The position numbers and the translations under genes were made by a program. 28,877 nucleotides of DNA from JANYCD01 sp043738385 (GTDB lineage Bacteria; Pseudomonadota; Gammaproteobacteria; Burkholderiales; Rhodocyclaceae), in contig JAYUGL010000217.1 in assembly GCA_043738385.1 (NCBI GenBank), positions 1-28,877 of the forward strand. Reading direction: 5' to 3'. The notes beneath the pieces are model-generated. The model had not been told where the DNA came from and ran no database searches. It saw only the letters and a program-made list of their open reading frames with translations. Shown here one piece after another: positions 15,557-24,556 of this stretch (positions are counted from its first letter, which is position 1; the number at the start of each line of letters is the position of its first letter).

Positions 15557-15871
15557 TCAGGCTGGCTCAGATGCCAATAAATCCAGTATCAGCAGCAGAT
15601 ACAGAAAAGCCTTTCTTGCGGCGATGGCGTGGCCGCGAAATCTCGCCTCCAGCATGGTGCCCAGGTCCGTGAACATGTCTGACACATGCGTGGTCCGTAT
15701 GGTTGCGCCGCTGTAGGTGCTGACCATGCCGTTTTGCAATCCGCACGCCGCCGACGCAAAAAAATGGCCGATGTTCGAACCGCGACTGAGCGATGCCGTG
15801 ACCGATTGATTGAGATGCGGGCAGAGGGATCGGCATTGGCGGTTACGCGGCGACAAGAATCGGCTCGACAC
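15557..15871 (-). pseudogene. Fragment of a DUF1275 (YoaK-like) membrane protein
   Basis: The segment HFFASAACGLQNGMVSTYSGATIRTTHVSDMFTDLG as consecutive blocks, then RGHAIAARKAFLYLLLI, matches the middle to late part of DUF1275 proteins. There the motif QNA-TS-YSG--VRTTH-TG--TDLG is diagnostic. A full member has about 220-240 residues; only about 75 recognisable residues remain. The N-terminal half is missing and the C-terminal membrane segments are lost by frameshift after LLLI, with GFIGI visible in the next frame. The remnant cannot be functional. Confidence 0.75.
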
Positions 15872-16062
15872 TAGGACTTGCCGTCCCGTGGCCCAAGGAA
15901 GTACCAGAGGACCAATCCCAGCAACGGCAGCAGCACCACCGCGAGAATCCAGATCAGTTTCTTCTCATTGGAAACGGAGCTTTGGAAAATATTGATGATC
16001 GCCCAGATATCTCCGGCGAGTACCAGCAAGCCCCAAAGACCGTTGTATCCCATGTTCATCAT
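15871..16062 (-). CDS. Small PLDc_N-domain membrane protein
   Basis: The 63-residue product has two membrane segments (about 9-28 GLLVLAGDIWAIINIFQS and 36-56 KLIWILAVVLLPLLGLVLWYFLGPR). The pattern W-ILAVVLLPLLGLVLWYFLGPR is the phospholipase-D-nuclease N-terminal (PLDc_N) domain found alone in many small bacterial membrane proteins. AAGGGA lies 5 bases before the ATG at 16062. Function is unknown; in cardiolipin synthases the same domain is a membrane anchor. Confidence 0.85.
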   Translation of the reverse strand: MMNMGYNGLWGLLVLAGDIWAIINIFQSSVSNEKKLIWILAVVLLPLLGLVLWYFLGPRDGKS

Positions 16063-16220
16063 TGATGTCCCTTCGTTTTTTTCCCACGCCGAGTATATGC
16101 CTGGCCAGGGGCTGGCTCATCAGGTTAAAACTTCGCCAAAAAGCCGCCGCTGACCCCGATGACACTATTGATCCGGGGGGCGTGGCCTATACTGAATCGA
16201 CAACCACCAGTGGAACGCCC

Positions 16221-16511
16221 ATGGACAAACCACCATTCACTGTCGAAATAGCCCAGGAGTTTCATCGGCGCATGGCGGCAATCATCGTTGCCGTCCAGGC
16301 CGGAATCTGGGAAGCCGGATTGCACAACCTGCTTGGTTATGCCACCGACTACGCCCCCGGACAGGAGCGCGGGCTGCAGACCCTGATCCTGAAAACCCGC
16401 AACCGCTCCGCCTACGTGCGCCTGCAGTGGGATGCCATTCTCGGCGACACCCCCGCCGATCGGCAACTCGTGGATGCCACCATCAGCAGCGCGATCAACG
16501 AACTGGCCTGA
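16221..16511 (+). CDS. Hypothetical protein, 96 residues
   Basis: I do not recognise a family. From the ATG at 16221, with GTGGAA 5 bases upstream, the product is a soluble mostly helical protein: FTVEIAQEFHRRMAAIIVAVQ, IWEAGLHNLLGYATDYA, RGLQTLILKTRNRSAYVRLQW, then LVDATISSAINELA. A TATACT hexamer at 16188-16193 could be its -10 box, but no -35 box fits. Codon use and GC look native. A longer frame from 16062 runs through the divergent PLDc_N gene and is less likely. Confidence 0.6.
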   Translation: MDKPPFTVEIAQEFHRRMAAIIVAVQAGIWEAGLHNLLGYATDYAPGQERGLQTLILKTRNRSAYVRLQWDAILGDTPADRQLVDATISSAINELA

Positions 16512-16579
16512 ATTGCTCTGACCGCGGCGGGATGTGGTTTGTGACTGTGAGTGAGCGTACTCAAGCCTTCAAGAGCGGC

Positions 16580-16918
16580 TTAGCTACGCTCGATACCGAG
16601 TTCCCGTTCCAGATGTTTGCTGGCTTGCCGCAAGGTTGCGGCCGGGAGCTTCCCCAGCTTGACCGCATCGGCGGCTTCAATGATGACAATCTTGGCGGTG
16701 CGAACTACGGAGGCTACGGGCAGGCCGGCGCCGGCAAGATCTTTCACCGACACGTCGCCGGGCCAACCCCGGTTTTCCGCACTGGTGATCATCAACACCC
16801 ACAACAAATCATGTGTATCTTCAAGGTCCGGCGAGGAAACCACCAATGCGGAACGCGATTGCCGTGTCGATCAGTTGGCGTGGGGGAAGGGCACCTTGAT
16901 GATGTCCGCCGCGCTTAA
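16580..16918 (-). pseudogene. MazF/PemK-family toxin, with internal stop
   Basis: The frame reads SAADIIKVPFPHAN, a TGA stop at 16871-16873, then STRQSRSALVVSSPDLEDTHDLLWVLMITSAENRGWPGDV and on to the end, in consecutive blocks. This matches MazF-like mRNA interferases (DII-VPFP, TRQSRPALVVS, WVLMITSA). Where relatives have a residue before STRQSR, here there is TGA, which could come from a TGG Trp codon. At the point where the toxin would start, overlapping the antitoxin stop, the codon is TTA and not a start. A shortened product from TTG 16846 would lack the first beta-strands. It is probably inactive. Confidence 0.75.
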
Positions 16919-17064
16919 AGTTTGCCATAGGCTTTGCGGTCGGCTGCGGAATTCCATTCATTGAATGTCCGGAATGGGCTGTCGCTCCTGCCACCGCCCG
17001 CCTTGGTAAGGATGACCCGTTTATCCTCAATGAGGTAAGCCAGTTCGTCGCCGGTCTCAAGATG
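16915..17064 (-). pseudogene. AbrB/MazE-type antitoxin, N-terminus lost
   Basis: The frame contains LHLETGDELAYLIEDKRVILTK and ends SPFRTFNEWNSAADRKAYGKL, the typical C-terminal half and tail of an AbrB-fold antitoxin (L---GD-L-Y-I--D-RVIL; F-EW-S-ADRKAY). The first half of the swapped-hairpin DNA-binding domain is missing. Upstream of about 17064 the sequence belongs to another gene on the opposite strand. Its stop overlaps the toxin remnant by a few bases, as in intact modules. Confidence 0.7.
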
Positions 17065-17277
17065 CAGCGCGGCGACATTATCAAAGGCGGTGGCGGCATT
17101 CGCAAGCTGCGTTATGCGGCGCAGGGCCGTGGCAAAAGCGGCGGGGTTCGAGTGATTTATGACTGGGTCAAGGATAACCACCAGATCTACATGCTGGTTG
17201 TCTACCCGAAGTCGAAAAAGGATGACCTGACCGATAAGGAAACCGCCATCCTGCGTGATCTTGTCAAGGAGCTATGA
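17062..17277 (+). pseudogene. RelE/HigB-type toxin, N-terminus lost
   Basis: The remaining 71 residues read RGDIIKGGGGIRKLRYAAQGRGKSGGVRVIY then DNHQIYMLVVYPKSKKDDLT, the core and C-terminal part of RelE/HigB-like toxins (G-GG-RK-R-A--GRGK-GG-RVIY). Intact members have about 105-115 residues and begin with a strand and two helices that are absent here. It runs into the end of the minus-strand antitoxin remnant at 17062. A short product from ATG 17062 is possible but probably inactive. The stop overlaps the next gene (ATGA). Confidence 0.75.
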
Positions 17278-17570
17278 ACATGGAAAAGACACTATTTGAT
17301 GATCTGGTGCAAAGCCTCAAGGAAGCCAAGTCCATCTCCAAGGGCCGCGCCAAGGCGTCGCGCAAATTTGAAGTCATGCCGCCCGACGTAAAAGCCGTAC
17401 GCGAGAAAACCGGCCTGTCGCAAAGCGAGTTCGCCCAGCTCATGCGCGTCAGTGTCAAGACGCTGCAAAACTGGGAGCAGCACCGCCGCAATCCGACCGG
17501 CCCGGCCGCCGCACTGCTCAAGATCGTAACCACGTCGCCTGAAATGGCACTCAAGTCTTTGCATGCTTGA
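17274..17570 (+). CDS. HigA/XRE-type antitoxin
   Basis: The 98-residue product has an N-terminal toxin-binding segment (EKTLFDDLVQSLKEAKSI) and a helix-turn-helix (about 42-80: VKAVREKTGLSQSEFAQLMRV, SVKTLQNWEQHRRNPTGPA), as in HigA/NadS antitoxins that follow RelE-like toxins. It overlaps the toxin remnant by 4 bases (ATGA). It appears complete although its toxin is truncated, so it could still bind DNA or neutralise related toxins. A second ATG at 17280 is possible. The 260 bases after it hold no gene I can support. Confidence 0.88.
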   Translation: MNMEKTLFDDLVQSLKEAKSISKGRAKASRKFEVMPPDVKAVREKTGLSQSEFAQLMRVSVKTLQNWEQHRRNPTGPAAALLKIVTTSPEMALKSLHA

Positions 17571-17829
17571 AATATATTGCGGCACTGGCACCGTTGGTTT
17601 TTGTCCGCACTGTTTATCTGCGCAGCAAGCCTTCCGCCGAAGCGCTTAATTGTTCAATCGACAAATCCATGCCGGATTTGGATGCAGGTAGCGTGGCTGC
17701 GATCGAATTCCCGAACAACGTACCGGCCATCCATGTGCCCAGGCTAACCTGTAAAAAAGATCTCCGCTTCACCGTGATTTCCTCCTATCCAAAGCTGTTT
17801 TCCTGGTGGGTAGTCGTGAATGTCCGCGA

Positions 17830-17861
17830 ATCCTTACAGCGCAGAATTTACGCTGTAAGGA

Positions 17862-17862
<1 letters not shown>
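17830..17862 (-). terminator. Hairpin at the end of lon
   Basis: A perfect 12-bp stem, ATCCTTACAGCG (17830-17841) and CGCTGTAAGGAT (17851-17862), with a 9-base loop starts at the last base of the lon stop codon. No T-run follows on the minus strand, so it may work as a pause or 3'-end protector rather than a classic terminator. Confidence 0.6.
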
Positions 17863-20320
<2,458 letters not shown>

Positions 20321-20324
<4 letters not shown>

Positions 20325-20728
20325 CTCACTTTCCTCACGGTCAGCACCAGACAACCATCGCTCACTTGCTGTGACTCGAGCTCAAGCCGTATCTGCGGCA
20401 GGACCAAGCGTCGCTCGAAGTAGCCGTAGGGAATCTCCAGACGTTCAATCGAGCAGTAGCGTCCCTCCAGCGGGATCCGGCGCTGGGCGCGGATCAACAG
20501 CGTGCGCCCATCGAATATCGCCTCGGCATGGCCGGGCGAAACGCCGGGCAACGCGACGACGACGACGAACTCGCGCTCGTCCTCGAACACATCCACCGGC
20601 GGTTCCCACGCCACGCGCGCGCCCCGCGGAAAGTCGAGCCGGAAGAACTGGCGCTGCAGATGCTCGGCCTGGTCCAGCATCTGGCAGGCTTCGGCCCACA
20701 TCCATCCGATCGGGTCACGTGACGGCAT
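20321..20728 (-). CDS. Small heat-shock protein (Hsp20 / alpha-crystallin)
   Basis: The ATG at 20728 has GGAGG 6-7 bases upstream and gives 135 residues. The alpha-crystallin domain (about 40-130) reads PPVDVFEDEREFVVVVALPGVSPGHAEAIFDGRTLLIRAQRR in blocks, then IERLEIPYGYFERRLVLPQ. The usual GVL motif is replaced by DGCLVLTV near the end, and the I-X-I tail is absent or very short. It would hold unfolded proteins for refolding or for Lon, whose gene overlaps it by 4 bases. N-terminal residues DPIGWMWAEACQMLDQAEHLQRQFF fit this group. Confidence 0.92.
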
Positions 20729-20778
20729 GAAAGACCTCCGCAATGATGGGGTTGATTGGTTTGATCCGCATATGTGCG

Positions 20779-20806
20779 ATATGGGGACGGATTTGCCAAC
20801 TTCCAG
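20779..20806 (-). promoter_or_regulatory. Sigma-32 (heat-shock) promoter of hsp20-lon
   Basis: On the minus strand CTGGAAG (-35, consensus CTTGAAA) is followed after 13 bases by CCCCATAT (-10, consensus CCCCATNT). The -10 is a perfect match and lies about 51 bases before the hsp20 start. No heat-shock genes lie on the other side, so it serves hsp20-lon. Confidence 0.75.
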
Positions 20807-20944
20807 ACCCCGGCGCCGACCAGCAGACATTCGCAGCCGCCATCAACAGGAGTGCCAGGATCTGGGGGTACTGAACGCAACGATTATGCTGGAGGCGAAA
20901 TTGGAAGAGCGATCCATGCGCCACGTATCGTATCGCAAAGCGAT

Positions 20945-21648
20945 TCAGTCAGCCGGCGCCGTCGTGGCCTGCCGTTGCCGCAAGCGTTCGCTGAAGTCGC
21001 TGATCCGTTCGCCGCCCACATCTGAGACGACCACGTACTGGATGTCACCGATGAGCCACGCCATCATGTTGTATCCCGCCTCGCCGGACGGTTTGCGCGG
21101 CAGCTCGCGAAACTCGCCCGACGGAAGCGTGTAGACGTCGATCTCGTGCCGGTCGTATTGGTAAACGAGCACACCCACCGCAGTCCGTCCGATGAAGCCG
21201 CGTCGCCCGCCAACAAGGGGATAACCAAGTTCGGCCAAGTCAATAACAGCCGGCGAATACCGAGCTTGCCGCTGAGCCACGGCCTAACGGTATGCGTATT
21301 TGCGGATGCGATTTCGATCGTCTGTCCCGTCACCACCGATCGTGCATGGTCGCCGATTTCGTCGATATCACGCCAGGCATGGTGCTGGCTGCACTCGCGC
21401 AATGCCGAGAGACAACAGTTCCTGACGATTCCGAGCAGCCACGCCTTGCCGTCATCGCCGCGCGGGCTGTCGATGTAGCTAAAGGCCCGCAGCGCGGCGG
21501 TCGGTACCGCATCGCGCGCGTCGCTTTCCTGACCCATCATCCAGCGCGCCAGATTGTAGGCAGCATCCAGATGGCAGAGCACCGTCGCTTCGAATCGAGT
21601 TCGCCGCGGATCTGCTGCTTCAGCTGATTTCCAAAAAACGGGTGCCAT
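20945..21648 (-). pseudogene. Fused remnant of an ECF sigma factor and its anti-sigma factor
   Basis: From 21648 the frame reads RFEATVLCHLDAAYNLARWMMG, then AALRAF and AWLLGIVRNCCLSALRE, which is sigma-70 region 2 of an ECF factor. The DAEDVVQEA core is degenerate (DARDAVPTA). It continues in the same frame into NTHTVRPWLSGKLG, a segment typical of the middle of membrane anti-sigma factors, so region 4 and the anti-sigma N-terminus have been deleted. Near 21250 a one-base frameshift moves the rest, YSPAVIDLAELGYPLVGGRRGFIG to WLIGDIQYVVVSD, into another frame ending at 20945. Both genes are inactive. Confidence 0.75.
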
Positions 21649-21688
21649 CCAGACTGCTTTCTCCCAACTGAGTTTACCGGGGTCGGCC

Positions 21689-21723
21689 TGTTTTTATTCC
21701 CGTTCCGAACGGGAATAAAAACA
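21689..21723. terminator. Perfect 16-bp hairpin flanked by T and A runs, possible bidirectional terminator
   Basis: TGTTTTTATTCCCGTT and AACGGGAATAAAAACA pair completely around a CCG loop. The T- and A-runs lie inside the stem, so either strand could end transcription. It lies between the 5' end of the sigma remnant and the truncated phosphoesterase, where a terminator is not expected unless a gene was deleted. Confidence 0.6.
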
Positions 21724-21729
21724 CGCGCA

Positions 21730-22071
21730 ATGAAGTACACCCATCGCCCGCTGTTCGATCTCGCGCCGCAGTGGGACTGGGCGACCCGCGACGGCGCGGC
21801 TGCGATCGAGATTCTTTCCGCCTATGATCATGTGACGGTGTTCTATGGCCATATTCACCAGGAACACCATTTTGTGATTGGCAAGATCAATCATCACGCG
21901 GCAAAGTCGCTGGTATTTCCATTGCCCGTTACCGGTTCGCAGGAGAAACGGACGCCGCTGCCATGGGGTGCCACCACACCCTTCAAGGGTCTGGGATTTC
22001 GCGCGGTTGAAACCGAGCCACGCAAATACGAATTCGAGATACAGGAATTCCCTGTGGTGAAGGTCCAAGCA
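21730..22071 (+). pseudogene. C-terminal fragment of a calcineurin-like metallophosphoesterase
   Basis: The sequence KYTHRPLFDLAPQWDWATRDGA, read as blocks, then VTVFYGHIHQEHHF and HHAAKSLVFPLPVTGSQEKR matches the end of secreted metallophosphoesterases. The HRP and GHIHQ metal-ligand motifs are kept. The N-terminal two thirds, with the D-H and GD ligands, are gone. The frame has no stop before the next gene and runs into it, so the fragment could be translated as an N-terminal extension of the cupredoxin protein. Confidence 0.7.
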
Positions 22072-22443
22072 ATGCGGCCGTCAATCGCCGTGCACACCGC
22101 GATCCTGCTTTGCATCGCCACGGCCGGCCTCGCGCTTGCGTTGCGGGCCGGTGCCGATGCGGGGGATGAGCGGGTCATCAAGATCGTCGCAAAGAAATTC
22201 AATTATACGCCTGACTTGATCAGCCTGGAAAAAGGGGAGCCCGTGACCCTTGAATTCACGTCTCTCGATTTCACGCATGGATTCAAGGTTCCCGACCTTG
22301 GCTTGCGTGTGGACCTGCCGCCGGGCCACCCTGTTCTGGTGCACCTGGTCCCTGAAAAAACAGGAAGGTTTTTGTTCCTCTGCGATAACTTCTGCGGCAG
22401 CGGTCACGAGGAGATGAACGGCGTGATCGTTGTTACGGAGTGA
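22072..22443 (+). CDS. Exported cupredoxin (cytochrome c oxidase subunit II-like CuA domain)
   Basis: From ATG 22072 the product has 123 residues, with a signal sequence MRPSIAVHTAILLCIATAGL and a cupredoxin domain: VIKIVAKKFNYTPDLISLEKGEPVTLEF in blocks, FTHGFKVPDLG and FLFLCDNFCGSGHEEM. The C-x3-C-x3-H-x2-M cluster plus the upstream His in FTHGF are the CuA ligands of cytochrome oxidase subunit II and nitrous oxide reductase. A periplasmic electron-transfer or copper-handling role is likely. It is open in frame with the phosphoesterase fragment before it; the internal start is preferred because it begins a signal peptide. Confidence 0.85.
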   Translation: MRPSIAVHTAILLCIATAGLALALRAGADAGDERVIKIVAKKFNYTPDLISLEKGEPVTLEFTSLDFTHGFKVPDLGLRVDLPPGHPVLVHLVPEKTGRFLFLCDNFCGSGHEEMNGVIVVTE

Positions 22444-22470
22444 CGGGACTATCTGTCGTGCCGCCAAAAG

Positions 22471-23274
22471 TCACCCCGGATGCGCAAGGTTGATCAGAAG
22501 CCAAGCCCCCGCGACGATGCAGATGCCCCCCCCCACACGTGGAACAATTCGGCCGACGGGCAGCACTTTTTCCAGCAAAACAAACAGCGCGATGGCGGCG
22601 ATCCACAGCACGTTCATGACACCGCCGATGAACAGAAGCGCCATCAGCGCCCAGCAACAGGCGACGCAATAGGCGCCGTGCAGCAAGCCCAGGCGCAATG
22701 ATCGCGAGGCCTCGGGGCGAAAGCCGCCATGGCGCTGGATGAAGGACAGCGGCGCCTGGCAGGCGGCGAGGCAGGCGTACTTCCACGGCGTCCATTGATA
22801 CACGCCGATGGCGATGAGCACGATGCCGTTGAAGCGGTGGCTGGTGCTGGTCATCATCGGCGACAGCAGGGTGAGGCGCTCCAGCATCCATTGCAGCAAG
22901 GTGGCGGCCAGCGAGAAGCCGGCCCAGGCAAGCAGGTAGCCGGCGGCGAACCATCCGGTGGCCGCGAATAATGTCCCCTGCGCTGTCGCTTGTCTGGCAA
23001 CGCGCGCATAGAGCAGGATCATCGGCGCGGCGCTGGGCGTCATCATGCCGACCATCATGACGACCCACATCACCAGCATGAAGCCGAAGTCGGCCGGCGT
23101 CCACGCGCGCGGCGCCATCATGGCGGCCATGGCGGCGGAATCCATGCCCGGCATGTCCATGTCGGCGACGAGCTGCAGCAGGTAAGCCCACGACAGCGCG
23201 GTGATCAGCAGCAGCGCCGCCGCGACAATGTAACGGTCGCGCCTTAGCGTCGCCTCAAGTATCCCGTCGGACAT
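22471..23274 (-). CDS. DUF2182 integral membrane protein
   Basis: The 267-residue product has about seven membrane segments. The DUF2182 marks are visible: MDMPGM, FGFMLVMWVVMMVGMMTPSAAPMILLY in blocks, FAATGWFAAGYLLAW, GIYQ-like GVYQWTPWKYACLAACQAPLSF and LGLLHGAYCVACCWALMALLF. The Met-, Cys- and His-rich motifs led to its description as a predicted metal-binding membrane protein. It is 15 bases downstream of the DUF1326 gene on the same strand; these two families are often adjacent, so they probably work together. Substrate unknown. Confidence 0.9.
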   Translation of the reverse strand: MSDGILEATLRRDRYIVAAALLLITALSWAYLLQLVADMDMPGMDSAAMAAMMAPRAWTPADFGFMLVMWVVMMVGMMTPSAAPMILLYARVARQATAQGTLFAATGWFAAGYLLAWAGFSLAATLLQWMLERLTLLSPMMTSTSHRFNGIVLIAIGVYQWTPWKYACLAACQAPLSFIQRHGGFRPEASRSLRLGLLHGAYCVACCWALMALLFIGGVMNVLWIAAIALFVLLEKVLPVGRIVPRVGGGICIVAGAWLLINLAHPG

Positions 23275-23289
23275 GCGCGCCAGGCGCCT

Positions 23290-23925
23290 CTAACGCACAA
23301 TGCCACTCTCGCAAAGATTGACGTGGGCGAATTGCCCGTAGCTGTCGGAAAGGTTCAGCGGGATGGCCCCCGATGTTTTCGTCCAGCCGCGCCCCATTTC
23401 GGCAATCAAATATTCGAACCCGTCCGGGATGTCGATGCGGGCGCGGTGCTCTGCGCCCGTCACCGAATTCAGAATGGGCTCGCCGCGGCCTTCGATCAGG
23501 CCGGGCACCACCAGGCGGGCCTTGCGTGCGTCAATGTCGACCTCGAAGTCGATGGGAGCAAAGACCGGATCGTGAACTTTTTCCAGCGTGGTCGAGAACA
23601 CCTGAAAAATCGTCGCGCCAGGTTCGGTGTCCAAGCCGCTGAGGATGCGCAGCAGCGCTTCGCGTTGGGCCGGCGTCGCTCTTTCTTCGATGATGACGAC
23701 CACCTGGCCCTTGCCCTCATGGATAGCACCCGGCCAGGAAAAAATACCGGCGAAACGAAGACCATCCAGCTTGGTGTGGCCGTGATGGCCTCGATCGATC
23801 TCCATCCCCACCACCGCCTGACAGTGTCCATGCGTCGGCAAGGCGTTGAACTGGCAGGGGCAACCGTAGGCGCAGTTGCAGTTGGTGAACTCCCGCGCCT
23901 TGATCGTCCAGTGTGTATCCGTCAT
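23290..23925 (-). CDS. DUF1326 protein with Cys-rich N-terminus
   Basis: The ATG at 23925 is chosen because GAGGAG lies 6 bases upstream; ATG 23931 would be too close. The 211-residue product begins with the family mark WTIKAREFTNCNCAYGCPCQF, a C-x-C-x3-C-x-C cluster suited to bind a metal. Then come LDGLRFAGIFSWPGAIHEGKGQ and VVIIEERATPAQREALLRILSG, with ARLVVPGLIEGRGEPILNSVTG and AEMGRGWTKTSGAIPLNLSDSYGQFAHVN later, in blocks. No signal peptide or membrane segment. Function unknown; it is paired with DUF2182 in one operon. Confidence 0.9.
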   Translation of the reverse strand: MTDTHWTIKAREFTNCNCAYGCPCQFNALPTHGHCQAVVGMEIDRGHHGHTKLDGLRFAGIFSWPGAIHEGKGQVVVIIEERATPAQREALLRILSGLDTEPGATIFQVFSTTLEKVHDPVFAPIDFEVDIDARKARLVVPGLIEGRGEPILNSVTGAEHRARIDIPDGFEYLIAEMGRGWTKTSGAIPLNLSDSYGQFAHVNLCESGIVR

Positions 23926-23944
23926 GATCATCTCCTCTATCAAC

Positions 23945-23965
23945 GATGTGCAACCAGAGCACATC
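23945..23965. promoter_or_regulatory. Inverted repeat in the divergent DUF1326/DUF2214 region
   Basis: GATGTGC-aaccaga-GCACATC is a perfect 7-bp inverted repeat 20 bases upstream of the DUF1326 start codon, on the side of the leader. It could be an operator or an mRNA hairpin. A TATAAA-like box (minus strand) lies just beyond it near 23975. Confidence 0.4.
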
Positions 23966-24043
23966 CTTACCTTTATAGTACGCCTGCCGTTCCAATGCCG
24001 CAAAATTACCTGCCCTCCAATCTCGACAGGAGATGCCCTTGCG

Positions 24044-24496
24044 ATGAACGCACTGTTTGCCTTTCTGCATCACGTGGCGGCCTTTTCTCTGGTGACATCG
24101 CTGGCTATCGAGCTGGTGCTGATGCGTGACGTGCTGACCCTTTCCAGTGCCCGCAAGCTCCTGCTTGTCGACCTGATTTACGGCATTTCCGCAGGGGTGG
24201 TGCTGGTGATCGGTTTCGCTCGCGTGGTCTACTTCGAGAAGGGTGCGACTTATTATTTCCACAGCATTCCGTTCATCGCCAAGCTGTCGCTGTTTGCACT
24301 CATAGGACTGGTGTCGATTTATCCGACGCTCGAATTCCTGTCATGGCGAAAGATTCTGAAACAGGATCGCATCCCGACGCCCGATGCATCAAAGGTCCGG
24401 TTGATTCGGACATTCATCCATCTTGAATTGACGGGTGTGGTGCTGATCCTGCTCTGCGCCGCCCTGATGACCAAGGGCATTGGTACTTTCGGATAA
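24044..24496 (+). CDS. DUF2214 integral membrane protein
   Basis: The 150-residue product starts at ATG 24044, with AGGAGA about 10 bases upstream. It has four membrane segments: FAFLHHVAAFSLVTSLAIELVL, LVDLIYGISAGVVLVIGFARV, KLSLFALIGLVSIYPTLEFL and FIHLELTGVVLILLCAALM. The DUF2214 marks LHH-AAF, ARVVYFEKGATYYFHSIPFIAKL and SIYPTLEFLSWR are all present. His residues in the first segment hint at haem or metal binding, but this is inference. It is divergent from DUF1326 and may share control with it. The sigma-factor gene follows 60 bases later. Confidence 0.88.
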   Translation: MNALFAFLHHVAAFSLVTSLAIELVLMRDVLTLSSARKLLLVDLIYGISAGVVLVIGFARVVYFEKGATYYFHSIPFIAKLSLFALIGLVSIYPTLEFLSWRKILKQDRIPTPDASKVRLIRTFIHLELTGVVLILLCAALMTKGIGTFG

Positions 24497-24556
24497 CGCG
24501 GAACCCCATCCCGGTCTGAACCTGCCTGAACTATTGTGATTGCAGAAGTGCTGACG

